Source of the DNA: Erythroxylum novogranatense | Taxonomy: Eukaryota > Streptophyta > Magnoliopsida > Malpighiales > Erythroxylaceae | Length of the DNA: 64,000 nucleotides | NCBI GenBank assembly: GCA_029891385.1 | Contig: CM057225.1 | Coordinates: forward strand, 9,552,560 to 9,616,559 | Direction: 5' to 3' | In this document: positions 11,111 to 23,735 of the stretch, piece after piece | Layout of the letters: the number at the start of each line of letters is the position of its first letter | How positions within the stretch are numbered: the first letter of the stretch is position 1 | Made by a program: the position numbers and the translations under genes | The notes under the pieces: model-generated | What the model was told of the DNA's origin: nothing | The model's input: only the letters and a program-made list of their open reading frames with translations | Database searches by the model: none

Positions 11111-12313
11111 CCCTAATCCGACCCTTGTTCAATCTTTTGCTTATATCTTTTCTATCCGACATCCGATTGACTTGATTTTTAAAGCGTTGGATTCCTAAAA
11201 TAATTATCTACATAAAAATGGGAAATTTAAGATTTTTGAGATTAAATTGAGGATGATGGATTTAATCAAATTGAGTTAGATAATTTTCTGAACATGGTTC
11301 AGTCTTATGAGAAATTCTTGATCTGTGGAGATCCGATTGATCTTATTATTGTTGAAAAATAAAATAGAGACATGGGGCTACAAGTCATATGAAGGAATTG
11401 AATTTCAATTTAGCCACTAAGACTTTCAATTTCTGAATGGAAGTCGGGTTTAGTGTGCAGTCTTGGATTAGTAAGATATGAAAGTATTTTGGCCATAACT
11501 TTTGATCTAGTCATCCAAATGAGGTGATTCTTGATTTAGATTAAAATAGAGAAATAGGGATACAAATGTTATGAAGGATTCAAGTTTCAATTTAGTCTTT
11601 AAGAATGTCAATTTTTGGATGGAAGTAAATCGTTGGAAAATATTTTAGCATAAGACAAGTCCGAAATGTTTGGATTATAACTTTTGGTATAGTGATCCAA
11701 ATTAAATGATTTTGGTGGCGTTATGAAATTGAGACAATGAGGAACATTTATCTATAAGGAAGTTTTAGCAAATTCCTTCAATTGGACGATTTGAAAAATA
11801 TCCTAAGCAAAATATGATTTAATGAATTTTGAGACTTTGCTATATTTTATGATTTTGAGGACTTAATTAGCATGTTAATGTGAATAATTAACATGTTAAA
11901 TTGAGTAAGAGCATATGGGATAAGTTGATTGGATTGGATTAAATTAAAGTGTTAAAAATGCATAAAGGCAAAATTGGAAGAGTACTTAAGGTTTTAAGTT
12001 ATAAGGCATATATGTAAGGGCATTATGGTCATTTGGCATTCATTAAATGAATGAAGAAGGGGCTGTCATTTTAATGAAGAGAATGCACGACTTTGAAGGA
12101 AAGAAAAGAAGGAAAATGAAAGGAAGAAGAGAAAAGAGAGGTGAGTTTTGGATGGGAAGAAAAGGGAGAAGAAGAAAGAAGAAAGAGAAGGCTTAGGGTT
12201 CGAATTTTACTGAGCTTCAAGAGTGATTTTTAAGATGATTCAAGAAGAAAAAGGTGGAAGAGCATGAGAGCTTCCTATGGAGCTAAGAAAATCCGAAAAT
12301 GATGAAGATTAAG

Positions 12314-13424
12314 GTAAGATTGAGTTTTTGACTTGTTAATTTTTGAAAGGTTTTGGTTCATATGGCTTAAGATTGGAATGAGTTTGTGTTTTTTAAGCAC
12401 AATTTTGGTGATTTCATGGTTTAGATTGTTCAATTTTGGATGGTTATGAATTAGGATTTTTCTCTTGAATTAGGGAATTGAAGTGAGGCTTTGGAGAAAT
12501 TGAAGCTATGGATAAGTTTTAAGCATGGAATTGAGGTGGGTATCATGTTTATATTTTGACTTATAAGCCAATTATGTGATTTCGAAAAATCAAGAAGAGA
12601 AATGTTTTGAAAATTATTATTTTCGAATAATAAAATTCGTTGATTTTGTAATGATTTAAGAAATTGATAATGGATTGTTTACAAATGATTTGATAAATTG
12701 TTAAACTTGTTTTAAATGATTTTGATCAAAATTAATACGATTTTCTCATTCATTGTGTTTAAATAATTTTGAATAATTTGATGATGTTTCTAAAATATTG
12801 CATTCATTGTGTTTGTATGATTAAGAATGTGTTATGTGCATTGGTTTGCTATTGTAAATTTTTGAATGTGAATGAGTATGAAATATGATATGATATGAAA
12901 GATTAAATTTTCGAAACATGCCTTCGGGAAATTCGATTTTTCAAGTGTGAAATGTGTTATGTGGGTTTGGTTAGGTCTCATAAGTTTGAGTCAAGTGCAC
13001 TTGTCTTCTTTTTATAGGCTTCGCCCGCCTGCCCGCTAATGGCATTGGAGCTCCGTTTCGGACTCCCATAAGTTCACGACTACACTAGACCGCTATGCGG
13101 GAAAGTTTAATACGTTCTGTTCACGGTTGCACAAGATCGCTATATGAAAATGTGCAGTACGTTTTGCTTTGGATCGACCCAAACTATTCTAATGTGCTTA
13201 TTTGTTGATTTTGTTTATAATGTGATGCATTCATGTTTTTTTTTGTTTGTGAATTCATTGAAATTGAGAAATTTTTTTTAAAAAGAGTTTATTTGATAAA
13301 TTCTCTACTGTGAGATTTTCATAAAATGGAAAAAGTTTGGAAAAATGATTTTTGCTTATTTGTTGATTTATAAACATGTTATCCACGAGTTGTCAAGCTC
13401 ACCCCTTTTCATCCCCATCTCTAG
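12314..13424 (+). other. Putative intron within left LTR of X
   Basis: AAG|GTAAGATTG at 12314 and a pyrimidine-rich stretch ending ATCTCTAG at 13424 would define 1111 bp. The right LTR keeps both (37687 and 38844, the latter CCAG), 1158 bp. The donor follows a purine-rich leader and the acceptor follows the block shared with W, Y, B and C. Confidence 0.4.
13016..13175 (+). repeat. GCCTGCCCGCT box with two degenerate 50-bp units
   Basis: A GC-richer block shared by X (13016; 38430), W (about 2555) and, inverted, Z (about 46310-46390). In X it is followed by two imperfect units of about 50 bp (each with 'CGCTAT' and 'TACGTT.TG'); W has one. Function unknown. Confidence 0.7.
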
Positions 13425-13831
13425 GTTTCGAGCAGGAGATCGGATGAAAGAAAGTCGAGACTTTTCTTCGAATTTTCATACCTTGTCTTTTTTGTAATTT
13501 GAAATTTTATATGGGTATTGTATATGGCATGGAATGCCATTAATGTTTTATAAACATTTACTTCATGATGTAAAGGAATTATGGAATTGCGTATGGAAAT
13601 TGTGATAATAATTTGTATGGTTATGGTATATGAATGTGTTTGTATATAAATGGGATTGATTGTGATATGGATTCCGGATGGGAGGTCCGATGATACTGAT
13701 TATTCATTGAGAATTATTGAAGTGTTATAAGTATATAAATGTGTTTGTTTATGCTGGGATTCCAGACAGGAGGTCCGATGATTTGTGTTGTTGAAATTGA
13801 GATATTGAAGTGCTTATTGTGTGTGAATTGT

Positions 13832-13836
13832 GGATA
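13832..13836. repeat. TSD of element Y, left copy (GGATA)
   Basis: GGATA precedes TGTAAC and recurs at 33924-33928. The uninterrupted right LTR of X has a single GGATA followed by TGGATTGG at the same point (39254), which confirms the insertion site. Confidence 0.97.
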
Positions 13837-14663
13837 TGTAACACTCCACTCCCGAGTGACCCGAACTCGATATCGTTGATGATATCCGAGTCCGTGCCCC
13901 GCGAGGGTGGCGTACTACATCAGTCGATTAAAGCCCAGTATACTTTTTTTTAAGCCATTGATTGCACGTTAGCGCGGCAAAAACAGTAAGTAACTAATAC
14001 CCATGTTCATAATAAACCATTTTCAGTTATTACAGTCATCCAAGAATAATTTACAATCAGTCAATGAGTGAAACATTAAAACCACAATGGGCTCAGTAGA
14101 AATACAAAGCATTGTTATACAGTGATTGCGGAACACAATTTGATAAGACACTAATGCAGACACGGACTGATCCCGACCTCTATCCTTCACTTTCCTATAG
14201 TAGACATACTCCCGTGTCAAACGGGGTATTCTTCAAGACCTGAAAAATAGATGCAAATTTTTGGGTGAGTTTTGCGAACTCAGTGAGTGACCATCATCGA
14301 TAGTTCACCCAATCACATAACATACAACACATACTTTCATTTCCATTAAGTCACAATTCATATTCCTTATCACACCTCACATTCACATACGGTTTCATAT
14401 TTTCATTATGTCAATACAATGTCATATTCAATATAATCAAATCGATCATTCAATTCAATTTATCATTCCCATTCAACACAATGTCACATTCCCATTCAAT
14501 ACAGTGTTGCAATCTCATTCAATACAAGTTATTCAACCATTCCCATTCCGTACAATTAAATCAATCATGTTATGCATATGTGCATGAGACCCGCTTTCCA
14601 TTTAATTAGTTTGTTGTGACCGAGTGTCTAAACTATCTCGTACCCATGGATATCGGGCTCATT

Positions 14664-14819
14664 GAAACTGTCCCATATAGGGCTCATTGTACACTGTCCC
14701 ATAAAGGGCTCATTATAAACTGTCCCATAAAGGGCTAATTATAAACTGTCCCATAAAAGGGCTCATTATAAACTGTCCCATAAAGGGCTCATTGTAAACT
14801 GTCCCATAAAGGGCTCATT
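14664..14819 (-). repeat. 26-bp tandem array, LTR1 (6 units)
   Basis: Six units with core ACTGTCCCATAAAGGGCTC; total 156 bp. One unit has an extra A and the first is a base shorter. Not CRISPR: the units are contiguous with no spacers. Confidence 0.95.
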
Positions 14820-15683
14820 GTCGTTGAGCCTGAGGCTCTGAGTCAGTATCTATGCACGAAGCTCTTTTCACTCATTGTTGACTACTCTGGTCACAACTCT
14901 CATTAACTTTCATATATTCATGCAGTGGAATGTCTTATGCATATTTGCATATGCTCAATCAATCTCGAACCGTAGTCTGGCATTCGATATTAATTAAGAA
15001 GTCACATTTCATTTATGTGCAATTATGCATGCAAGACATTTTAACAATCTAAATATACACACTTAGGTCATCCCATTCACATCCAAGGAACACTTCAATA
15101 ATGCAGTTTCCAATACATAATCAATCACCGGACCTCCTGTCCGGAATCCATATTTAATCACAATCAATAAAATAAACCAATACACATTCAACATATAACA
15201 AAAGCAAATAACCAATCAATAAGACCATCTAGGTCTACTCACAGTACGCTCCAGATTTGCATTGGTTTCCAATTTCTGAGAACGCCTGATCCTGCACTAC
15301 CAATTTATGCCATATGCACACATTAATCACTTTGCATAAAAATTCCCATTTATGCACAAATATAGAATAAGGACAATGCATGTTCATGATATTCCCGGCC
15401 TTAATCCAATTTTTTTCCAACAATAAAATCTGTAGAAAGATTAGAAATTCAATAACGCTGATGGCGCTTAATTTGGACCTCTATAGGTCCCCAATTAAAT
15501 AAAACAGTAATGCAATGCCCATTTCTCAGACACCCGTCAATTTTCCGTCCAAAATTCCCAATTTCCCATGAAATGAAATTCAATGTCTCACGAATCCGAT
15601 GCCTCAAGAATCAGGTCAATCGGACGTCGGACGGAAAAGTTATAAGCAAAAGAGTGCAGGGAAGTCAGTTCAGCAAAAATACA

Positions 15684-15726
15684 TGTCCTAGTCGACTAGA
15701 ACATGTTGTAGTCGACTAGGACGTCT
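15684..15726. repeat. Palindrome cassette, LTR1 of Y
   Basis: Two copies of CTAGTCGACTAG-type palindromes (GTCCTAGTCGACTAGAAC and TTGTAGTCGACTAGGAC) about 25 bp apart. The pair is itself roughly an inverted repeat around ACATGTT. Confidence 0.9.
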
Positions 15727-17649
15727 ACAGTGCCTAATTGGATACTTTCCTTTTCTCGACTTCCCAACTTGCCTAGGTCATAACTCTTTACTCTGAACTC
15801 CAAATTGAACAAACTTAGTGTCTATTTCATAGAGAAAAGAGAGGTCTACAATGTTTATGAAGAACACAAAAGCCAAATTCACCTCTAAGGGTGTCAAAAA
15901 GCCAGTCCAAGTTTCTGTCCAGTCAATAAGTTCCTAACCAGTGCAGTATTTTGTAAATTCAATAACTTCTCATTTCCTTAGTCAACAATTACAGAATAAA
16001 TATGCTCATCAAGATCACAATGTGGGCTACAACTTTCATGAACAGTCTAAATTCAAATTCAATAGCTAACTAGGTCAAACAATTCAGTGAAGGCTACTGC
16101 CCCTGAAAGTACTCAAATTGGACAGTGATTTTTCAAACAGTATAACGCCTTGTACAAATGTCAAAAAATTGCATACTTTATACCCATGAAAAGATAAAAC
16201 ATAGTACTACACTTCTCATGGAGGGCTCAGAATCAAATTCCATCATTAACCAATTTAAAACTGTCTTGCAAGTTACTGCCCTAATCAGCAGCCTATGACC
16301 TAACTTCAGTCCAATTTTTGAAAAAGTATAAGTCCCAATTCTGGTTTCTGAAAATAGCATGCTATATATCATTCTCAAGATAATTTCTTCCTCTACAACT
16401 TTTCAGAAGATCACTCACACCAATTCAGTTCACGTAAATTGTTAAAATTGCTCCAAATCATAATGTGCACCCAGTTTGACATTCCAGCTAGGTTTCACTC
16501 AATGCATGAAAACAGTCAATTGTCATCAGTCCATAACTCCTACTATACATATCAAAAAATTGCAAAATCAGTGGAATTGGAAAGATAACTTAATAGGTTT
16601 CAACTTTCATTTAGTCCATTTGTTCTAATTCCTTCTCAATTAATTTATAAAAATTAGCAAAACTCTAGATTATGGTTTCGGGTACTATTCATTCCAGTCA
16701 ATAGCAGTAACTTTTCAAGCCAAATTACAACCTCTTAAAGCTAAAATTGGACAACACCTATTTCACACAAAAATGTATCCAACAAACCAAAGTTTCAGTG
16801 GGCACAAACCTTGCCTCAATTGCACAACCACACAATGAGTTATGCTCAAATCAGTACAGTGGGTCAAAATCCATTTTCCAGCTTTCATCTTCAACTTACA
16901 CTTCCTATCATGCCAATTCAAATTCTACTACCATAAGCATCTCAATTGGACACAAAATCAGTCCCTATATCATTCATACATTCACTAGGAGTACTTATCT
17001 CAATTTGGCAGCACCTACCTCTTTAATTCTTTGCAAGAATAAACATCCATATTCAATTCAAACTCATGCTAAAAACACTTCACTTATACTACTTCATCCA
17101 ACCATACATAAACATAACCTTACCCACCAATTCAAACTATAATTTTCATCAAATTCATGCATCAATAAATACAATAATTTCACCAAAATTCCCATTGAAT
17201 GCATCTAACAATCATGATTTATTAACTACCTAATCAAAGCATAATAAAAGTTTAACTACATCACTTACCAATTCAAGCTTCCACTCTTCACTTCTTGAAT
17301 AAATACCCTAACTCACTACCTTCTCCACTCTCTTTTACCACCATGCATATGTAATTCCATCAAGGAAAGAAAGGAGTTGGTTGCATGAAGAAACCCCTTA
17401 AGTTTGGAGGAAGGATTTACTTTAAGGAGAAGAAAATCAATGGAGGAATGAAAAAAATGAAGGAGGAATTTCGGTGGAATGGTTCCAATTAAGCCTCCAA
17501 GTCTTCTTTTTATTCTTTCCCTTCTTGTCTTAAAGAATAAACGAATATGAGACAATGAGCAAACCAAGAAAAAGGCAATTAATGAAGGGGAGAGGTGGCA
17601 ATATAAGATTAGTCCAAGCTTAAAGGAAAAGTCAAAGAAACAAGTGGTC

Positions 17650-17656
17650 TTTTATA
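17650..17656 (-). promoter_or_regulatory. TATA box candidate, LTR1 of Y
   Basis: Minus strand TTTTATAAAAGACC, 430 bp into the LTR and upstream of the purine-rich leader and donor-like site. The same element is kept in LTR2 (25664-25670) and LTR3 (33520-33526). Start of transcription would be some 30 bp downstream; not shown. Confidence 0.45.
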
Positions 17657-18086
17657 AAAGAATCCAAAGAAATTTCGGTTCCAACAACTTTAAGGTTCTA
17701 CTGTTAGGTCCCACCAAGATATTTAAGAGTTTTAAGATCAAATAACAGTAGAAATTCAACCAGTTCGTCACTTGGCGATTTTTTTTTCGGTCCGGGAATT
17801 TTCTCCGGAAAATTCCAGAAAAATTCCTATAATTCCAGTAAAATAGAAAACAATTTATGGCGCACTCAGAATAATTTTTCAAACCCATAAACCACGTTAA
17901 TCCCAATAAAATTGTCTTAGGCACGCAAACCGGGAATATCATGTATGCATGCACAGTAATTTCATGTGCACAAATGTGACTGTGGGCCAATCCTATTGTG
18001 CATGAACAGTCCTATGCACTCCAAATCTATTCCATCCTATGTCAAATTTACCATTTTACCCTTCCAATTGAGGGTGGGATGTTACA

Positions 18087-18124
18087 ATTCTCCCTTCCTT
18101 ATAAAAATTTCGTCCTCGAAATTT
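18087..18124 (-). promoter_or_regulatory. Polypurine tract and stem-loop, interior 1 of Y
   Basis: Minus strand: AAATTTCGAGGACGAAATTT (18124-18105), TTATAAGGAAGGGAGAAT, then the LTR. The outer stem pair is A:T where W and X have G:C. Confidence 0.85.
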
Positions 18125-21100
18125 TCAATCAACAGTTCACTATGGCAGTTATCAAATGTCTCTACAAATTCCATATACTTTTCCACTCAATGATTCATTT
18201 TCCGAAAGGTCACAGTAACCACACTCAGTCAGTTGTCCAGTCCCTTATTTGTCCAATTCATTAACACTCATCACAATAGACGAAGTTAACAAGGCTGTCA
18301 GTTGGTGACCTTACCATCATACTATTTCACTTGCCATTTTCGGAGTAGCCATTAACTTTGGTTCCGATGCTATGACTCAATTCCTTATTTTCGAACCCGT
18401 TATCAATCCAATACTTTTTCTCTAGTAACATGCAGACTAATACGTATTCCAGACATCCTTTCAAGGTGATACATATCATAACCTCCTTTATCTCATTCCT
18501 CACATTCTTTTGGTACCAATACAATGACATTTAGTTCCATTTCACTATAACCAGTGATACTTTACCTAATGCAGTCATTCTTTATATCCCACCAACTCTC
18601 TGTTCAAATTCAATTCTCCTTAGACAATTCACTGTTTTATAGTGTTCACACACTCTATCTCGGATATGCATTTTATTCTGTTTCACTTATCCGATCCTGA
18701 TCCACTTTAGCTAACCCATGCTATTTTCCTATGTCACTTTTCTTTGTTTCACTCAACACAGTCTCAAATTCATTGTGGTCTTTGACTCCGTTAGTCTTGC
18801 ATAAATGTAGCAAAGGTATCTTTCTGATAAATCGTAACTCTATAACACAATCAAAATCCTGTGAAACCAAACCATTTAAGCATTTTCCTGTTGAACATTC
18901 AACCCTATAAGCACTTGAATCTATAATCAATTCATTCTATAGCCATAGTTATTCAATTTCACTTTTCGCATATGCTTACTAGAATGTCTAACTTCGACTG
19001 TTCACTTTCTTGTTCCATCACTTTTTGTCGGGTACCAATACTTTTTCTTTGAATCATTCAATATTGTTTTTCCAATATCATTCGCATATTCAAACTCCTC
19101 ATAAGACTCACTACTTTAACTCCTGCACTCTTAACTTTTCTTATCACTAGATCTACAACTTCAATTTTCCAGAAACACTTCACAATTACCCATAATCTAC
19201 TTGACATTCTTTGCAAATCCTAATGTCTGTAATTGATCTGTTCATTGCAGCATTATCTGTTCACTAGTTGAGTTTAGTAGGCAGAATTGTCCGTTCATTT
19301 CAGCACTGTCGGTATTTATGCTTGTCTCTTTCCTCGAATTAATACTATGTATCCCTATAGGAATCTAAAGTTTCCAAGACTTTAAACAATGGCGATGATA
19401 ACACCAATACCATTTATCAAAGTCAATTCAATTTATCACTGTTCAACATTTTCACACATTCCGTCTATCATCATAATCACTATCATTTGCTTACCTCGCA
19501 TACTTCCCAATTAGGGTCTTGATGACTTTTCCAAACATCACTAAACAACATTCTACCTTCTCATTAAGTCCACAATTAATGAATTTACAATCCCTTTTTG
19601 AAGATAACACTATGAAGATAACACTACGTCACGTCATTATCTGTTTCCCTTTAGGACTTCTTGTCTCTATTCATTTTCTCTTTTTAATCGATTTCCTGTC
19701 ATCCACATCGATATATCTATATATACCAATACCTAATCATCTGTACTTGGACTTCCATCAATTTCCACTTCATTTGAGTATTTCACTTCGCAGTTCAGGA
19801 CTAATTTATTCTTAGTTTAAAATCTAGATTTCCCCAACAATTTTGCATCACATATGGAGCTCTATTCACTTCACATTGCAATAAGATCGCCTTAAATCAA
19901 AATTCCACTCATGTTGTTGGATACTTTACATTTCCGTATACACAATGCAAATAACCTCAGTAGTATATTTTTCACTTGTTATGCCTAAATCTCCTCTTGA
20001 GATATGACTCACTTTTGATTTCGTCCATACTTCTTTTCGTTTGACCATTAGTCTTGCTATCGTCATTATACTGTTCACGAAAGTCTCACCAGCCAACTCG
20101 TTTCCCTAATTGCTTTTCAAGCATCCGTAGTATGTCAAAAGCTCAATTTCAACTATACACACGATCTCAGTCAGAACAATTTTATGCCATAATTGGAAAG
20201 ATCAAATCATTCCTTGCACTAAGGTTCGGTGAGATGCGATACACTTTTTTTTAACCCTTGTACTTTCCTATACACATTACTCGAAATCATTTCATCTTAT
20301 CCGGAAGCCAATTATTATCCTATACGATTCAGAATTCCACAAACTCATTTCAGTTTATGCCAATCCTCAAATAGAAGACTGATGCCATAATAATTTTTTT
20401 TTGTTCATTTCCTCTCATAAAGGTACATTCAATCATCTTATGTCTCCCTTTAACCCATTATGAACTTTACACTTGTAGCCACTCTAATCATTCACTGATC
20501 ATCTCCTCTATGATTTCCATGTATCTTTCACATAAGTTTCATTAATCATAATCAACTTTACTGTCCAATAAATACTCCCAATGGTAAATCGACTTAAATG
20601 CGACAACCCTTTTCACATATCACTATCATTGTCTCATTTTATTATTTATTATTTATTATTTATTTATTTTTTTCATTTCCCTAGTTCCATTCCCATATCA
20701 TTCATGTATCAACTTGACCTTTTAAGGTCATATCCACTTGGCTTATACAATGTCATCGCATTATTGCTACGTCTCTCTTTATTTTCCTCAAGCAGTCCAC
20801 GATAGGGTATTCACATTGTTAGTACATTCGGGGATATGTCCCCAACCACAACAAAATCATAGATACTCCACTGTATCTCTATCTATTTACCCATTCATTT
20901 ACCATTTCTGTGTCCATATACATCTTTTCAACCAAATCCAGAATTTCTCGATATACAATCAGTAGAAATTGTCAGTCTGTCTTTTTCCCTTACGATCTTA
21001 TTATACTGAATTCGAAACTCTTAGCACAATATTCACATAACCATTTCAGTCTCAAGCTTATGCGGTCCAGGTCAAAACCATTTCACGAATTCATTTCAGT

Positions 21101-21811
21101 TTATCTGTACATTTTTATCTCACCCTTTCTACTTTTTCTCACTCTACTAGGCACTAGGCACTAGGCACCTTGCTCTTTCAGTTCTTTCAGTCCATAGTAG
21201 TCTGTTACAGTATAACCTTGTTCTTAGTACAATCTCGCTATCATCATTTGCATATAATATCTACTGATATCTAACACGAATGCAGTGAACCAATATATGC
21301 CTGATCGGACCATCTACACTTTACTTCGGTCCAATATTTCCCATTTCATGACATATCTGAATGAATGTAATTACCTAATCATCCCGGACTTTTAATCTCA
21401 CATAGGCCTATTATAACCAGTATGCTTCCCATAACTCTAGTGGACCTCTCCCAGGTCTAGACATATTCATTTTTCTATCACCACAATATTACCATTTTAA
21501 TCCGGGAATTCATTGATATCAATTCTTTCCTTAATCCATCTAGGCCAACATAGTCATTCTAACCACAGTACAATATTAATCCCCTTATCCATTTCTCCTT
21601 TTTCATTTCCTAATTGTTTATACACTTTCAGGGGTTCACCCTCTAACACAGTCTCACTTTTCTCTCACTTAGTCACTTGACACGCATTTATCACGTAGGA
21701 TTTCAACCCGCATTGACTCAAACTAGGGATCGATTGCCACGATGCGCAATAACACGACTCAAATGCATGCACTCTATGTTTGATCGTGCCCAGATATATT
21801 ACGTACTCATC

Positions 21812-21824
21812 GGGCTCGATACCA
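21812..21824 (-). other. PBS of interior 1, damaged
   Basis: Plus strand GGGCTCGATACCA; the intact copy at 29809 reads GGGCTCTGATACCA. One base is missing inside the tRNA-Met complement. This PBS faces the middle LTR. Confidence 0.8.
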
Positions 21825-22659
21825 CCTAAATGTAACACCCCACTCTCGAGTGACCCGAACCCGATATCGTTGGTGATATCCGAGTCCGTGCCCCGAGAGG
21901 GTGGCGTACTACATCAGTCGATTAAAACCCATTATACATTTTTTTTGAAGCCATTGATTCCACGTTAGCGCGGCAAAAACAGTAAGTAACTAACACCCAT
22001 GTTCATAATAAACCATTTTCAGTTATTACAGTCATCCAAGAATAATTTACAATCAGTCAATGAGTAAAACATTAAAACCACAATGGGCTCAGTAGAAATA
22101 CAAAGCATTGTTATACAGTGATTGCGGAACACAATTGGATAAGACACTAATGCAGACACGGACTGATCCCGACCTCTATCCTTCACTTGCCTACAGTAGA
22201 CATACTACCGTGTCAAACGGGGTATTCTTCAAGACCTGAAAAATAGATGCAAATTTTTGGGTGAGTTTTGCGAACTCAGTGAGTGACCATCATCGATAGT
22301 TCACCCAATCACATAACATACAACACATACTTTCATTTCCATTAAGTCACAATTCATATTCCCTATCACACCTCACATTCACATACGGTTTCATATTTTC
22401 ATTATGTCAATACAATGTCATATTCAATATAATCAAATCGATCATTCAATTCAATTTATCATTCCCATTCAACACAATGTCACATTCCCATTCAATACAG
22501 TGTTGCAGTCTCATTCAATACAAGTTATTCAATCATTCCCATTCCGTACAATTAAATCAATCATGTTATGCATATGTGCATGAGACCCGCTTTTCATTTA
22601 ATTAGTTTGTTGTGACCGAGTGTCTAAACTGTCCCGTACCCATGGATATCGGGCTCATT

Positions 22660-22841
22660 GAAACTGTCCCATATAAGGCTCATTGTACACTGTCCCATAA
22701 AGGGCTCATTATAAACTGTCCCATAAAGGGCTCATTATAAACTGTCCCATAAAAGGGCTCATTATAAACTGTCCCATAAAGGGCTCATTGTAAACTGTCC
22801 CATAAAGGGCTCATTGTAAACTGTCCCATAAATGGCTCATT
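22660..22841 (-). repeat. 26-bp tandem array, LTR2 (7 units)
   Basis: Seven units, 182 bp; one more GTAAACTG-type unit than LTR1. Confidence 0.95.
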
Positions 22842-23696
22842 GTCGTTGGGCCTGAGGCTCTGAGTCAGTATCTAAGCATGAAGCTCTTTTTACTCATTGT
22901 TGACTACTCTGGTCACAACTCTCATTAACTTTCATATATTCATGCAGTGGAATGTCTTATGCATATTTGCATATGCTCAATCAATCTCGGACCGTAGTCC
23001 GACATTCGACATTAATTAAGAAGTCACATTTCATTTATGTGCAATTATGCATGCAAGACATTTTAACAATCTCAATATACACACTTAGGTCATCCCATTC
23101 ACATCCAAGGAACACTTCAATAATGCAGTTTCCAATACATAATCAATCACCGAACCTCCTGTCCGGAATCCATGTTTAATCACAATCAATAAAATAAACC
23201 AATACACATTCAACATATAACAAAAGCAAATAACCAATAAATAAGACCATCTAGGTCTACTCACAGTACGGTCCAGATTTGCATTGGTTTCCAATTTCTG
23301 AGAACGCCTGATCCTGCACTACCAATTTATGCCATATGCACACATTAATCACTTTGCATAAAAATTCCCATTTATGCACAAATATAGAATAAGGACAATG
23401 CATGTTCATGATATTCCCAGCCTTAATCCAATTTTTTTCCAACAATAAAATCCGTAGAAAGATTAGAAATTCAATGGCGCTGACGACGCTCAATTTGGAC
23501 CTCTATAGGTCCCCAATTAAATAAAACAGTAATGCAATGCCCATTTCTCGGACACCCGTCAATTTTCCGTCCCCAATATCCCATGAAATGAAATTCAATG
23601 TCTCACGAATCTGATGCCTCAAGAATCAGGTCAATCGGACGTCGGACGGAAAAGTTTTAAGCAAAAGAGTGGAGAGAAATCAGTTCAGCAAAAATA

Positions 23697-23735
23697 CATG
23701 TCCTAGTCGACTAGAACATGTTGTAGTCGATCAGA
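23697..23735. repeat. Palindrome cassette, LTR2 of Y
   Basis: First palindrome intact (CTAGTCGACTAG), second broken (TGTAGTCGATCAGACG). Confidence 0.85.

Larger units (their letters stand above)
9735..13836 (+). repeat. Left LTR of X, first part
   Basis: Aligns by eye over its length with 35146-39258 of the right LTR. Order: start TGTTGGACC, repeated units (9.98-10.88 kb), TA run, GC-rich cassette (10.96-11.11 kb), a block CCGACATCCGATTGACTTG (11.16 kb), purine-rich leader (12.1-12.2 kb), donor-like site (12314), box (13016), acceptor-like site (13424), and GGATTCCGGATGGGAGGTCC (13671). It stops at the Y insertion and resumes at 33929. Confidence 0.93.
14240..17268 (-). other. Putative intron in LTR1 of Y
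   Basis: Minus strand: AATTG|GTAAGTGATG at 17268 and CTATTTTTCAG at 14240, 3029 bp apart. Equivalent sites exist in LTR2 (25282 to 22236) and LTR3 (33143 to 30232). Here the repeated units and palindromes fall inside the putative intron, unlike in X. Inferred from site quality only. Confidence 0.4.
13837..18086 (-). repeat. LTR1 of Y (3' LTR, 4250 bp)
   Basis: On the minus strand it starts TGTAACATCCCACCC (at 18086) and ends GGAGTGTTACA (13837). In element direction it holds an inverted repeat with GGAATTTTC/GGAAAATTCC arms (17795-17816), TATAAAA (17656-17650), a purine-rich leader, donor-like GTAAGTG (17268), diverged 190-bp units (about 17.0-15.85 kb), the palindrome cassette (15684-15726), the CCGACGTCCGATTGACCTG block (about 15.6 kb), a 26-bp tandem array, and an acceptor-like site (14240). 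Confidence 0.93.
18087..21830 (-). mobile_element. Interior 1 of Y (3744 bp, non-coding)
   Basis: Bounded by the polypurine tract at the low end and the PBS at the high end. All frames are short and show no gag zinc knuckle, protease, RT, RNase H or integrase motif. It is very similar to interior 2, and B and C have related interiors of 3524 and 3552 bp, so a non-coding sequence has been kept across families. It holds a TATT/ATTT run (about 20637-20668). Confidence 0.9.

Noticed and set aside
14664..14819. Short regular repeats that could look like CRISPR
   Set aside because: Units are contiguous with no unique spacers, in a plant LTR.
16747..17142. 131-residue frame in LTR1 of Y, present in shorter form in LTR3
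   Set aside because: Opposite to the element strand, low complexity, no motif; conserved only because LTR copies are recent.
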